Below, piece by piece: positions 6,314 through 14,677 of a DNA stretch of 44,561 bases. Where the stretch lies: positions 1 to 44,561 of the forward strand of contig JAXMKZ010000044.1 in assembly GCA_034370385.1 (NCBI GenBank), read 5' to 3'. The DNA comes from Coriobacteriia bacterium (lineage in GTDB: Bacteria > Actinomycetota > Coriobacteriia > Anaerosomatales > PHET01). Position 1 is the stretch's first letter; each line of letters opens with the position of its first letter. Both the position numbers and the translations under genes were made by a program. The notes beneath the pieces are model-generated. The model saw only the letters and a program-made list of their open reading frames with translations. It was not told the origin of the DNA and did no database searches.

Positions 6314-6765
6314 GCCAGAGGGTTGATTCGATACTCAGGTTGAACGACTACAGGGCGATGAAGACCTACTTCGAAGTTGCGCCGCGTGTCGGCGCCTTCG
6401 ATAAGTCCAAACTCGACCTCAAGATCGACGCGGCTGTTCTGCAGTCTGACGAATCGGCAGATGATATGGCGGTCCAGCTCTCCGTCCAGCTCAACGGTGA
6501 CGAGGGCCAGTTTGAAGAAGCCGGATTCACGGGGAGCGTTGTCGTTGCGGGGTTCTTCGACACGTCCGATCTGAAGGTGGAACACCCTGATGATTGGGAG
6601 CAGTTGCTCGTGTTCAACGGCATCACAGTGCTGATTGGAACCGTGCGGGCGATGTACGCTGATCTCTCCGCAGCAAGCCCGGTAGGTCGGATCGTTCTCC
6701 CCGCCATCAACGTTGGTCAAATGCTCATTCAGGCTACATCTGCGGAGGATGGAGCGGACGAGTAG
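6310..6765 (+). CDS. SecB-like chaperone of a TAC operon
   Basis: The 151-residue protein has the length and layout of SecB. An N-terminal LNDYRAMKTYFE precedes beta-strand stretches alternating polar and hydrophobic residues (LDLKIDAAVLQSDE, MAVQLSVQLNGDEG, GSVVVAGFFDTSDL). The C-terminal segment VLIGTVRAMYADLSAAS followed by RIVLPAINVGQML corresponds to the SecB pattern ending in L-P-P-[VI]-N-F. ATG 6310 overlaps the antitoxin stop (ATGA). In TAC systems the chaperone binds the antitoxin tail, protects it from proteases and allows toxin inhibition. A general SecB role is unlikely given the operon position. Confidence 0.72.
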   Translation: MSQRVDSILRLNDYRAMKTYFEVAPRVGAFDKSKLDLKIDAAVLQSDESADDMAVQLSVQLNGDEGQFEEAGFTGSVVVAGFFDTSDLKVEHPDDWEQLLVFNGITVLIGTVRAMYADLSAASPVGRIVLPAINVGQMLIQATSAEDGADE

Positions 6766-6790
6766 TCGTGTGCGACAGCCTTGCTCCCCG

Positions 6791-6829
6791 GTGACAATCC
6801 GTCTGATGTCATGTAATCTGATTATCAGA
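6791..6829 (+). promoter_or_regulatory. Promoter and operator of the Phd/VapC pair
   Basis: GTGACA (6791-6796) and TAATCT (6814-6819) are separated by 17 bases, a good sigma-70-type promoter. A palindrome, TCTGAT-T-ATCAGA (6817-6829), overlaps the -10 and lies 27 bases before the antitoxin start. This is the expected place for binding by a Phd/YefM-type antitoxin. Confidence 0.65.
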
Positions 6830-6856
6830 CTGAATCGTGTGCATGGAGGAATCGGA

Positions 6857-7132
6857 ATGTCTGATGTGACCGTCACCCAAGTCGCCCGCAACTTCGCGGA
6901 TTACGTCAACCGCGTTGCCTACCGTCACGAGTCTTTCACGCTTCTGCGCGGCAACAAGCCGCTCGCGGAACTGCGACCGCTGCCTCAAGGAAAGCTGCTC
7001 TCGGAGCTGCCGGCGATCTTCGCATCGCTTCCGCGCCTGTCTGCGTCCGAGGCGGCGGACTTCGCTGAGGACCTGGCGGCTGCTCAGAGTGAGATTGCGG
7101 CTGCGGAGGTGCGCGACGCATGGCAGTCCTGA
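6857..7132 (+). CDS. Phd/YefM-family antitoxin (VapB role)
   Basis: The 91-residue protein begins VTVTQVARNFADYVNRVAYRHESFTLLRGNKPLAELRPL, the standard Phd/YefM fold whose N-terminal half dimerises and binds DNA. The Glu/Ala-rich C-terminal part (ASEAADFAEDLAAAQSEIAAAEVRDAW) would wrap the toxin. ATG 6857 has GGAGGA (6845-6850) six bases upstream. It overlaps the downstream toxin gene by 13 bases. Confidence 0.88.
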   Translation: MSDVTVTQVARNFADYVNRVAYRHESFTLLRGNKPLAELRPLPQGKLLSELPAIFASLPRLSASEAADFAEDLAAAQSEIAAAEVRDAWQS

Positions 7133-7542
7133 TCGACTCCAGCATCCTCATCGAGGCTGAGCGCGGCAGGCTTGCGCTCGACGTTCACGTGGCACGCCGT
7201 GCCGGAGAAGAGTCCTTCCTATCCGTCGTCACTGCGAGCGAGTTGCTCCACGGGGTCCATCGTGCGCTTGACCCTTCCGCGAAGATGAAGCGCTCGGCGT
7301 TCGTCGAGGGGATTCTTGAGCGCTTCCCGTTGCTCGACGTGGACCTGGCTTGTGCCCGTGCGCACGCGCAGCTCTGGGCGGAGCTGCGCCAGGCCGGCAC
7401 TATCATCGGGCCGCACGATCTGTGGCTGGCAGCGACCTGTGTCGCACATGGAATGACCATGGTCACGGCCAACGTCCGCGAGTTCGAGCGCGTTCCGGGG
7501 CTCGACGTGGAGCTCTGGTCGGACGCCTCGGCGACTAGCTGA
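7120..7542 (+). CDS. VapC-like PIN-domain ribonuclease toxin
   Basis: The 140-residue protein is a single PIN domain. Conserved acids are D6 (VLIDSSIL), E41 (TASELLHG) and D100 (GPHDLWLAATC), followed by the usual TANVREFERVPGL strand-turn. VapC toxins cleave tRNA or rRNA and are held inactive by the antitoxin encoded just upstream. All expected catalytic positions are kept, so the pair is probably functional. Confidence 0.9.
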   Translation: MAVLIDSSILIEAERGRLALDVHVARRAGEESFLSVVTASELLHGVHRALDPSAKMKRSAFVEGILERFPLLDVDLACARAHAQLWAELRQAGTIIGPHDLWLAATCVAHGMTMVTANVREFERVPGLDVELWSDASATS

Positions 7543-7556
7543 TCAGGCCCCTCCGC

Positions 7557-7600
7557 ATGTGATGGAAACGTCGGAACATATTCACGATGTCCGACGTATC
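7557..7600 (+). repeat. 44-bp direct repeat, right copy
   Basis: This matches 2285-2328 in the same orientation with about eight differences. It lies 14 bases after the VapC stop and has no AbiEi-like gene behind it. It keeps GTGATGG, GTCGGAA and GTCCGAC at the spacing of the left copy but has lost the last inverted arm. A short frame runs through it to 7741 without any family resemblance. Confidence 0.78.
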
Positions 7601-7924
7601 GCCATACGGAACTGGGAGGAGTCGCGGAAGCTCGAGGCGCTGAGAGGGACCAGTCGAAGCACACGAGCCATCAAGCGTCTGCGATGGCACCGCCGCCCCC
7701 GATACGCCCCTGGGTATCCCCGCGCCGCTCACCGCTCCTGACGTGCCGTTCACCGATGATTGCTGCCGCTCGACTGGCAAGCGGCGCCTCGGTGTATGGT
7801 AGTGTCCCACGAACACCCTGAGCATGAATCCGCTCGCGTTGGGCACGTGTGGTCGCGCTAGTCGCGACGAGGGGTACGGGAGGCGCCCGGCAGCGCCGGG
7901 TCCCGAGGGTTCGAGAGGGGCCGG
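7601..7924. other. Intergenic region upstream of the nuo operon
   Basis: No convincing gene is seen. TATGGT (7795-7800) could be a -10 for the nuo operon but no good -35 accompanies it. A 6-bp hairpin, CCCGGC-AGC-GCCGGG (7886-7900), lies shortly before the nuoA ribosome binding site (GAGAGG, 7912-7917). Confidence 0.4.
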
Positions 7925-8287
7925 ATGGATCTTGAAGCGATCGTCATAGGGGGATTCATCGTCATCGGCGCGGCCTTCACCGTGCTGGCGCTCGGTTCCT
8001 CATGGCTGCTCTCGCCCAAGGCTCCCTCGCCGGAGAAAGCGACCATGTACGAGTGCGGCGTCGAGCCCGTGGGCGGACCATGGGTACGCTTCCGCGCCGG
8101 CTACTACGTGTACGCGTTGCTCTACGTCATCTTCGACATCGAAGTGGTCTTTCTCTACCCGTGGGCCGTCACCTTCGGCCGTCCGGGAATCGGCTGGTTC
8201 GTCTTCATCGAGATGATCATCTTCATCTCGATCCTCGCGGGCGGGCTCGCGTACGCATGGAAGGAGGGGGCGCTCAAGTGGCGATAG
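7925..8287 (+). CDS. nuoA: NADH-quinone oxidoreductase-type complex I subunit A
   Basis: The 120-residue protein has three membrane helices (about residues 5-30, 58-80, 90-112) and the family loop [19 protein letters not shown] between helices 1 and 2. The second helix carries [18 protein letters not shown] with the conserved acidic D-x-E. The loop helps form the quinone-chamber/E-channel region of complex I. First gene of an eleven-gene operon; overlaps nuoB by 10 bases. Confidence 0.95.
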   Translation: MDLEAIVIGGFIVIGAAFTVLALGSSWLLSPKAPSPEKATMYECGVEPVGGPWVRFRAGYYVYALLYVIFDIEVVFLYPWAVTFGRPGIGWFVFIEMIIFISILAGGLAYAWKEGALKWR

Positions 8288-8784
8288 ACAAGTTCACCGG
8301 CGAGAACTCCCTCCTCTTCATCCGCAGCGAGCAGCTGTTCGACTGGGCCAGGCGCCACTCGCTGTGGTACATGGCGTTCGGTATCGCGTGCTGCGCTATC
8401 GAGGGACTGATGCATGCATCGGGTCCTCGCTTCGACTTCGACCGCCACGGGGTGTTCTTCCGGGCGAGTCCGCGTCAAGCCGACGTCATGATCGTGGCCG
8501 GCACGGTCAACGAGAAGATGGCCCCCACGGTCAGGCGCCTCTACGACCAGATGCCCGAGCCCAAGTGGGTCGTGGCCATGGGTGCGTGCGCGTCGACCGG
8601 CGGTCCGTTCCGCGAGTACCCCAACGTCCTTCTTGGCGTTGACGAGGTCGTGCCCGTCGACGTCTATATCCCGGGATGCCCGCCTCGACCTGAGTCGGTG
8701 CAGTACGGGTTCTTCCAGCTCATGGACAAGATCAGCAAGCAAACGGAGGAGCGCCTTGCGGCCCGACACGGCAGCACTAGCTAG
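8278..8784 (+). CDS. nuoB: Complex I subunit B, N2 iron-sulfur protein
   Basis: The 168-residue protein carries the terminal [4Fe-4S] cluster that passes electrons to quinone. Its ligands are visible as the tandem pair C38-C39 (FGIACCAIE), C104 (MGACAS) and C134 (IPGCPPRPE). The GTG at 8278 is preceded by GGAGGGGG (8262-8269). All catalytic features are intact and the length is normal. Confidence 0.95.
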   Translation: MAIDKFTGENSLLFIRSEQLFDWARRHSLWYMAFGIACCAIEGLMHASGPRFDFDRHGVFFRASPRQADVMIVAGTVNEKMAPTVRRLYDQMPEPKWVVAMGACASTGGPFREYPNVLLGVDEVVPVDVYIPGCPPRPESVQYGFFQLMDKISKQTEERLAARHGSTS

Positions 8785-9220
8785 GACGCTCTCGGCCGCC
8801 GGGCTGAAGGGCATCGAGATCGACGACGTCCCGTCATTGGGCGTCGTCATCCACGCGTCCGCTGCCCACGCCCGCCCGGTGCTGAGCGCGCTCAAGGCGT
8901 CAGACGACGGGTTCGAGTTCCTTGTGGACCTGTTCGGCATCGACACGACCGAGGCTGTCGACGTCGTCTACCACCTGCGCTCCTTCGCCCGCGATGAAGA
9001 GGTCTTCGTCAAGGTCGATCTGGATTACGGCTCCGACCTCGCCAGCGTGTGGGACCTCTTCCCGGCCGCGCTGATGCCCGAGCGCGAGTGCGCCGAGATG
9101 TTCGGCCTCACGCTGTCGGGCCATCCCAACCCCAAGCACCTGCTCCTCACGGAGGGCTCGAAGCCGTTCCTCCTCAAGCAGCACCTCATCCGTACGCCCG
9201 AGGAGGTGCGCAACCGCTGA
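8756..9220 (+). CDS. nuoC: Complex I subunit C (30-kDa subunit)
   Basis: The 154-residue protein has the 30-kDa-subunit signature [34 protein letters not shown] at about residues 100-133. The start is a TTG at 8756, chosen because GGAGGA (8745-8750) is five bases upstream and the protein then begins directly with the family's N-terminal helix; this makes it overlap nuoB by 29 bases. nuoC is separate from nuoD here, not fused as in enterobacteria. Confidence 0.9.
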   Translation: MRPDTAALARTLSAAGLKGIEIDDVPSLGVVIHASAAHARPVLSALKASDDGFEFLVDLFGIDTTEAVDVVYHLRSFARDEEVFVKVDLDYGSDLASVWDLFPAALMPERECAEMFGLTLSGHPNPKHLLLTEGSKPFLLKQHLIRTPEEVRNR

Positions 9221-10425
9221 TGGATCCGCGCCACCTCGTCTCCCATGCGGGCTGGTTGACGCCTAACCCGCCGACCGACGTCGAGTTCGTGCCGGCGTCG
9301 CTCAAGCGCGCTCCCATGGGCGTTGACGCCCTCGACACCGAGCGGCTCATCGTGAACATGGGTCCGCAGCACCCGTCGACGCACGGTGTGCTCCGCCTGC
9401 TGCTTGAGCTCGACGGCGAGGAAGTGGTCGCGGCCGAGTCGGTCGTCGGTTACCTGCACCGTGGCATCGAGAAGCTTGCCGAACATCGGCGCTACAACGC
9501 CGTGGGCACGCTCATGGACCGCGGCGACTACACCTCGGGCATCTTCAACGAGCTTGCGTTCGCGCTGGCCGCTGAAGCCATCATGGCGGTTGAGATCCCA
9601 CGCCGCGCCCAGTGGCTGCGCGTGCTGCTGTCCGAGCTCAACCGCATCGCGAGCCACCTCGTCTGGTACGGCACCTTTGGCCTGGATACCGGGGCTATGG
9701 GCCAGTTCCTCTACGCGGTCCGCGACCGCGAGCAGCTCCTCGACATCCTCGAGGACATCACCGGGCAACGCATGATGTTCAACTACGTGCGACCGGGCGG
9801 CGTGGTGGCCGACATTACCACCACCGCTGAGCCCAAGATCAGAGCATTCCTCGCCACGATCGACGGCTACCTCGACGAGCACGAAGCGCTGCTGGGCGGA
9901 AACGAGATATTCCAGGGCCGCACCCGGGGTGTGGGCGTGTTCGAGCGCCCGATGGCAGCGGGATTCGGATTGACCGGCGCCAACCTGCGTGCCAGTGGCT
10001 TGGGCTTTGATGTGCGCAAGGACCGGCCCTACGCCGCTTACGAGGAGATGGACTTCTCGGTACCTCTTGCGACCGAGGGCGACTGCTATGCACGCTACCT
10101 CGTGCGCATGGGGGAGCTTCGGCAGGCGGTGCGCATCGTGCGCCAGTGCATCGACGGGCTTCCCGAAGGCGAGCACACGGCCAAGGTGCCCAAGGTGATC
10201 CGCCCGCCGGTTGGGGAGGCGTACGCCGCCGTGGAGTCGCCGCGCGGTGAACTGGGCGTGCATCTGATCTCTGACGGGACCGAGAACCCGTACCGCATGC
10301 GCTACCGCCCACCGGCGCTCTACGCCCTGCAGGCTGCCGAGGCCATTTTGCCGGGCGTGCTGCTGGCCGACGCCGTCGTCATCTTGGGCAGCGTCGACAT
10401 CGTGTTGGGGGAGATCGACCGATGA
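9220..10425 (+). CDS. nuoD: Complex I subunit D (49-kDa subunit)
   Basis: The 401-residue protein lines the quinone cavity together with NuoB. Family marks are MGPQHPSTHGVLRL near the N-terminus, GYLHRGIEKLAEHRRYN, YALRDRE-type sequence (YAVRDREQLLD), and the C-terminal RPPALYALQAAE...VVILGSVDIVLGEIDR. ATG 9220 overlaps the nuoC stop by one base. The subunit is related to hydrogenase large subunits but lacks NiFe-binding cysteine pairs, so it is a quinone-linked complex. Confidence 0.95.
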   Translation: MDPRHLVSHAGWLTPNPPTDVEFVPASLKRAPMGVDALDTERLIVNMGPQHPSTHGVLRLLLELDGEEVVAAESVVGYLHRGIEKLAEHRRYNAVGTLMDRGDYTSGIFNELAFALAAEAIMAVEIPRRAQWLRVLLSELNRIASHLVWYGTFGLDTGAMGQFLYAVRDREQLLDILEDITGQRMMFNYVRPGGVVADITTTAEPKIRAFLATIDGYLDEHEALLGGNEIFQGRTRGVGVFERPMAAGFGLTGANLRASGLGFDVRKDRPYAAYEEMDFSVPLATEGDCYARYLVRMGELRQAVRIVRQCIDGLPEGEHTAKVPKVIRPPVGEAYAAVESPRGELGVHLISDGTENPYRMRYRPPALYALQAAEAILPGVLLADAVVILGSVDIVLGEIDR

Positions 10426-11423
10426 GCCCCCTTCTCATAGCCGTGCTTCGCGTGCTGGCTGCCGTGGGACTTATGCTCCTGAACGGCGTGGTGCTCATCT
10501 ACATGCTCAGAAAGGTCCTGGGCCATCTGCACCTGCGGCTTGGGCCGACCGAGCTGGGTCCGGCCGGCATGTTCCAGACGACGGCCGACGTGCTCAAGCT
10601 CCTCACGAAAGAGGACCCCACCCCCGGCAAGGTCGACCGCACGCTGTACTTCCTGGCACCGATGATCGTCTTCGTGCCGTCGCTTGCCGCCTACGCGGCC
10701 ATTCCGTTCTCTGAGACGGCGGTCGCCGCCGACCTCGACGCGGGCCTGCTCTACACCTTCGCCATCCTCTCCCTCGTGCCGCTGGGCATCTTCGCGGCCG
10801 GCTGGGCCAGCTACAACAAGTGGTCGCTCCTGGGTTCGATGCGCTCGATCGCGCAGCAGGTCACCTACGAGGTGCCCCTGCTACTGGCCGCGCTGCCGCC
10901 GGTCATGATCGCCGGGTCGATCAACCTCTCAGACATCGTGCGCGTCCAGCAGGGCTCGCTGTGGTTCATCATCCCGTGCTTCCCGGCCTTCCTACTGTTC
11001 TTGGTCGCCGGGCTTGTCGAGTCCAACCAGACGCCGTTTGACATGTCGGAGGCGGAATCCGAGCTGGTGGCCGGCTTTGCCACCGAGTACGCGTCGATGA
11101 AGTTCGGGCTGATCTTCCTGTCCGAGTTCAGCAACACCTTCATCTTCTCGGCGCTCATGGTCACGCTGTTCTTCGGCGGCTGGACGCTGCCGTTCGTACC
11201 TGACGGGGTGCTGGCGGGCGTGGGTGGTCCGGTCGTATTCATGCTCAAGACCTATCTGGGAATCGCGGTCCTGATGTGGATTCGCGGAACACTGCCCCGG
11301 GTGCGCATCGACCAGCTGCTCTCGTTGGGCTGGAAGGTACTGCTCCCCGCGGCCCTCGTGTGGATCGTCGTGACCGGACTTGCGGTCAAGCTCGCGCCGA
11401 CGCTGTTCGGGGGTGCCTCGTGA
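10422..11423 (+). CDS. nuoH: Complex I subunit H (membrane, quinone-proximal)
   Basis: The 333-residue protein has about eight membrane helices and the family loops AGMFQTTADVLKLLTKED, LLGSMRSIAQQVTYEVPLLLA and ESNQTPFDMSEAESELVAGFATEYASMKF, whose charged residues form the quinone entry and E-channel. Overlaps nuoD by four bases (ATGA) and nuoI by four (GTGA). Confidence 0.95.
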   Translation: MSPLLIAVLRVLAAVGLMLLNGVVLIYMLRKVLGHLHLRLGPTELGPAGMFQTTADVLKLLTKEDPTPGKVDRTLYFLAPMIVFVPSLAAYAAIPFSETAVAADLDAGLLYTFAILSLVPLGIFAAGWASYNKWSLLGSMRSIAQQVTYEVPLLLAALPPVMIAGSINLSDIVRVQQGSLWFIIPCFPAFLLFLVAGLVESNQTPFDMSEAESELVAGFATEYASMKFGLIFLSEFSNTFIFSALMVTLFFGGWTLPFVPDGVLAGVGGPVVFMLKTYLGIAVLMWIRGTLPRVRIDQLLSLGWKVLLPAALVWIVVTGLAVKLAPTLFGGAS

Positions 11424-11953
11424 GCATCTGGGGCATCGGCATCCTCAACGGGTTGCGCATCACGATGAAGAACATGCTGCGCGGCCCCATCACCGTGAAG
11501 TACCCGCACGAGAAGATCGAGCTACCCGAGCGCGCGCGCTGGGCGGTCCAGCTCAAGCTCGACGAGGACGGCGCCCACAAGTGCACCGCGTGCATGGCGT
11601 GCGAGCGCGCGTGCCCGGACCACATCATCAAGATCGACGTGACCACCGGCGAGGATCGCAGCAAGCACATCGACCGGTGGGGCTACGAGCTGGGTGCGTG
11701 CATGATGTGCGGCCTGTGCGTCGAGTCATGCTCCTTCGACGCGGTTGAGATGGGTCACGACTATGAGCTCGCCACCGTGAACGTGGAAGATCTGGTGACG
11801 GCGCTTCTGGTGGATGCGCCCGCGGCCAAGCCCAAGCGCAAGGCGGCTGCCGAGCGGCCCGCTGCGCCTGCCGAACCCGCTGCGCCCGCTGCCCCCGTCG
11901 AGCCCGCTGCGCCTACCGAGCCCGCCGACGCGAAGGAGGTCGACGGTGACTGA
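11420..11953 (+). CDS. nuoI: Complex I subunit I, 2x[4Fe-4S] ferredoxin-like, with Ala/Pro tail
   Basis: The 177-residue protein binds clusters N6a and N6b through C55-C58-C61-C65 (CTACMACERACP) and C94-C97-C100-C104 (CMMCGLCVESCS). After about residue 132 comes a tail of roughly 45 residues made almost entirely of Ala, Pro, Glu and Lys. This tail is not part of the conserved fold. Without NuoEFG in the operon, NuoI is the most likely docking point for an electron donor such as ferredoxin; a role for the tail in this is only a suggestion. Confidence 0.94.
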   Translation: MSIWGIGILNGLRITMKNMLRGPITVKYPHEKIELPERARWAVQLKLDEDGAHKCTACMACERACPDHIIKIDVTTGEDRSKHIDRWGYELGACMMCGLCVESCSFDAVEMGHDYELATVNVEDLVTALLVDAPAAKPKRKAAAERPAAPAEPAAPAAPVEPAAPTEPADAKEVDGD

Positions 11954-12452
11954 CACCCTCACACTCGTCGCTTTCGGCCTGCTGGCCTTTGCCTGCCTGG
12001 CGGGGGCCGTCGGCATGATCACGGCACGAAACGTCGTTCACGCCGCCTACTGCCTGCTTGCGGTCTCGGTGGCCGCCGCAGGGCTCTTCGCACTTCTCGA
12101 GGCGCGCTACATCGCGCTGATGCAGGTGCTCGTCTACGCAGGCGCGGTCGCCATCCTGAACCTCTTCACCATCATGATCACGCTGCGCCGGCGAGAAGAC
12201 GCCGTGCGTCCCCGTGACTTCTCATGGGCCGGCCTGGCGCTCGCCGTGACCTTCTTCGCGGTGGTGGTTGCGGCGGTCGCCGGCGGCACCGTCAGGCAGA
12301 GCCCCGACCCCGAGGTGTTCCCCGGAATCCTCGAGTTCGGCGAGAAGCTGTTTGCCCTCGATGGCTGGGTCCTGCCCTTTGAGATCGCTTCGCTCATCCT
12401 CACCGCTGCGCTCGTCGGCGCGGTCTGGTGGTCGCGTGAGGGGGAGGAGTGA
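11946..12452 (+). CDS. nuoJ: Complex I subunit J
   Basis: The 168-residue protein has five membrane helices. The third contains the NuoJ signature MQVLVYAGAVAILNLFTIMITL, including the pi-bulge region implicated in coupling. GTG 11946 is placed by AAGGAGG (11933-11939) six bases upstream and overlaps nuoI by eight bases. Confidence 0.93.
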   Translation: MTDTLTLVAFGLLAFACLAGAVGMITARNVVHAAYCLLAVSVAAAGLFALLEARYIALMQVLVYAGAVAILNLFTIMITLRRREDAVRPRDFSWAGLALAVTFFAVVVAAVAGGTVRQSPDPEVFPGILEFGEKLFALDGWVLPFEIASLILTAALVGAVWWSREGEE

Positions 12453-12763
12453 TGGTTCTCGGACTCGAGGCATACCTGCTCCTTGCGGCGGCGCTCTTCT
12501 CGATAGGGCTCTACGGCGCCGTGTCCAAGCGCGGAGCGGTGCAGGTGCTCATGTCACTCGAGCTCATGGCCGTGGCCGTTGACTTGAACCTCATCGCGTT
12601 CTCGCGCTTCGTGACTCCGGTGGAGATGACGGGGCAGTTCTTCACGGTGTTCGTCATGATCGTCTCGGCTGCCGAGATCGGGCTGGGCCTGGCGCTGGTG
12701 TTGGCGATCTTCCGCGCGGCCCGTTCGTCCGAGGTCGACTCCGTGCATGAGCTGAGGGGGTGA
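12452..12763 (+). CDS. nuoK: Complex I subunit K
   Basis: The 103-residue protein has three membrane helices with the two buried Glu residues typical of NuoK: one in LMSLELMAVAVDLNLIAF and one in VSAAEIGLGLALVLAIF. ATG 12452 overlaps the nuoJ stop by one base; a GTG immediately upstream (12449) is a less likely start because it would sit on the ribosome binding site. Confidence 0.94.
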   Translation: MVLGLEAYLLLAAALFSIGLYGAVSKRGAVQVLMSLELMAVAVDLNLIAFSRFVTPVEMTGQFFTVFVMIVSAAEIGLGLALVLAIFRAARSSEVDSVHELRG

Positions 12764-12765
12764 GC

Positions 12766-14676
12766 ATGGACTGGGTCGCCCTCATACCGGCTCTTCCCGC
12801 AGCGGCGTTCCTCGTCTTGCTCCCGCTTTCCCGCGCCCTGCGCAAGCGCCTGCTCTGGCTGCCGCCGCTTGCTATGTCGGCTTCCGCGGCTCTGGCGCTC
12901 GCCGCGTTCGCGCGCGTGTGGCCCGGCGGGCACCACGTAGAGCCTGTGTGGAGCATCGCGTGGCCGCTGGGGCACGTGGGCGGCAAGCCGCTCGAGCTCG
13001 GTCTGGCCCTCGACCCCGGTGCCGCTGCCATCCTGGTGGTGGTGACCATCGTCGCGACGTGCGTGCAGTTCTACTCGCTGGGCTACATGCATCGCGACAC
13101 GCGTGAGGGCTGGTACTTCGCGGTACTGTCGCTGTTCACGTCGGCGATGCTCGTGCTGGTGCTCTCAGATAACCTCCTGCTGACCTTTGCCATGTGGGAG
13201 ATGATGGGGCTCTGTTCCTACCTGCTCATCGGGTTCTGGTACGAGCTTGAAGGGCCGCGCAAGGCATCGCAGAAGGCGTTCCTCACGACGCGCGTCGGTG
13301 ACCTGGGCTTCCTCATCGCCCTGTTCGCCATCTATGTGAACGCGGGCACGTTCGATCTTGCCGAGGTGCTGCACGGGGCTCCGGAGTGGGCTCCCGGAGC
13401 GGCGCTCGTCGTGGCTATCGGGCTGCTGTGGGCCGCCATGGGCAAGTCTGCCCAGATGCCGCTCCACGTGTGGTTGCCCGATGCGATGGCCGGTCCCACA
13501 CCGGCGTCCGCGCTCATCCACGCGGCCACCATGGTCGCGGCCGGCGTCTTCGTCGTAGCCCGCACGATGCCGATCTTCGAAGAGGTGCCGCAGGTCATGA
13601 CCGCGATGATGGTGATCGGCACGATCACCGCAGTCGCCGCGGGCCTGCTTGCGGCGGTGCAGCACGACATCAAGAAGGTTCTCGCGTACTCCACCGTCAG
13701 CCAGCTGGGACTGATGTTCGTGGCGCTGGGGGCGGGGAGCGCGGTGGCCGCACTCTTCCACCTGACGACCCACGCCTTCTTCAAGTCGCTGCTCTTCCTC
13801 GGCGCCGGCGTCATCATCCATGCCGCCCACACCCAAGACATGCGCGAGATGGGCGGCCTGGCCAAGCACATGCCGGTGACCACGGCGACGTTCACCATCG
13901 GCAGTCTGGCGCTGGCCGGCGTCTTCCCGCTGGCCGGCTTCTTCAGCAAGGACGAGATCATCACCGTGCTCATGCACGAACACCACTACGTCACCATCGG
14001 ATTCGTCCTGTTCGCCTCGGGCCTGACCGCGTTCTACGTCACGCGGTTGTGGTTCCGTGTCTTCTCCGGCCCCGAGCAGGCCGAAGAGCTCCATGAGGCC
14101 CACCGCTCGATGCTCGTGCCCATGTCGGTGCTGGCTGCGATCACGCTGGTGGCAGGGTTCGCCGGCCCGACGTTTGCCGAGTTCCTCGGTCACAAGGGCG
14201 TGTGGCCGGAGCTCATCGTCGCATTGCCGTCCACGGCGGTGGCCGCCATCGGCATCACCATCGGCTGGTGGTTCTACGGTCGGCGCTCGGTGGTGGTCAA
14301 CACGCGGGTGTGGAAGGAGCGCATGGGCTACTTCTATGGGGCCCTGAAGATGAAGCTCTACTTCGACCTCACCTACGATGAGCTGCTCATCAAGAACTAC
14401 TTCCGCGTCTCGGAGGGAGCCTCGCGCTTCGATGCTTCGGTGGTCGACGGTGCCGTGAACGGGGCGGGCCGCGGGTGGAGTGCAACGGCGCGCGGCGCCG
14501 AGCGCTTCGATCAGGGCGTGATCGACGGGGCCGTCAATGGCCTTGCGACCGCCGCTCGCGGTCTGGCCGGCCTGTTCAGACGCCTTCAGACCGGTCGAAT
14601 CCAGAACTACCAGCGCCTTGTCATAGGTGCCGTGGTCGTGCTCATGCTCATCGTGATCGTCTCAAGGGGGGCCTAG
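12766..14676 (+). CDS. nuoL: Complex I subunit L (antiporter-like, with lateral helix)
   Basis: The 636-residue protein is the most distal proton-pumping subunit. It has an N-terminal SMDWVALIPALPAAAFL helix and the antiporter core with MWEMMGLCSYLLIGFWYE, AQMPLHVWLPDAMAGPTPASALIHAATMVAAG and STVSQLGLMFVALG. The long C-terminal region reaches a final membrane helix at about residues 613-634, as expected for the lateral arm. Start chosen at ATG 12766, six bases after GAGGGG; a GTG at 12760 is possible. Confidence 0.95.
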   Translation: MDWVALIPALPAAAFLVLLPLSRALRKRLLWLPPLAMSASAALALAAFARVWPGGHHVEPVWSIAWPLGHVGGKPLELGLALDPGAAAILVVVTIVATCVQFYSLGYMHRDTREGWYFAVLSLFTSAMLVLVLSDNLLLTFAMWEMMGLCSYLLIGFWYELEGPRKASQKAFLTTRVGDLGFLIALFAIYVNAGTFDLAEVLHGAPEWAPGAALVVAIGLLWAAMGKSAQMPLHVWLPDAMAGPTPASALIHAATMVAAGVFVVARTMPIFEEVPQVMTAMMVIGTITAVAAGLLAAVQHDIKKVLAYSTVSQLGLMFVALGAGSAVAALFHLTTHAFFKSLLFLGAGVIIHAAHTQDMREMGGLAKHMPVTTATFTIGSLALAGVFPLAGFFSKDEIITVLMHEHHYVTIGFVLFASGLTAFYVTRLWFRVFSGPEQAEELHEAHRSMLVPMSVLAAITLVAGFAGPTFAEFLGHKGVWPELIVALPSTAVAAIGITIGWWFYGRRSVVVNTRVWKERMGYFYGALKMKLYFDLTYDELLIKNYFRVSEGASRFDASVVDGAVNGAGRGWSATARGAERFDQGVIDGAVNGLATAARGLAGLFRRLQTGRIQNYQRLVIGAVVVLMLIVIVSRGA

Positions 14677-14677
14677 C

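Noticed and set aside
7559-7741. 60-codon frame through the right 44-bp repeat
   Set aside because: The repeat differs between copies mostly by amino-acid-changing substitutions and the rest is Arg-rich with no similarity, so it is DNA-level repeat and not a gene.
2223-7924. Further attC sites between the toxin-antitoxin modules
   Set aside because: I looked for RYYYAAC...GTTRRRY pairs with matching inner arms in each intergenic gap and found none that folds like 144-230.
9025-10263. 412-codon open frame on the minus strand opposite nuoD
   Set aside because: It mirrors the strongly conserved nuoC/nuoD frames, is rich in His/Arg/Gly as expected of antisense high-GC DNA and shows no family motif.
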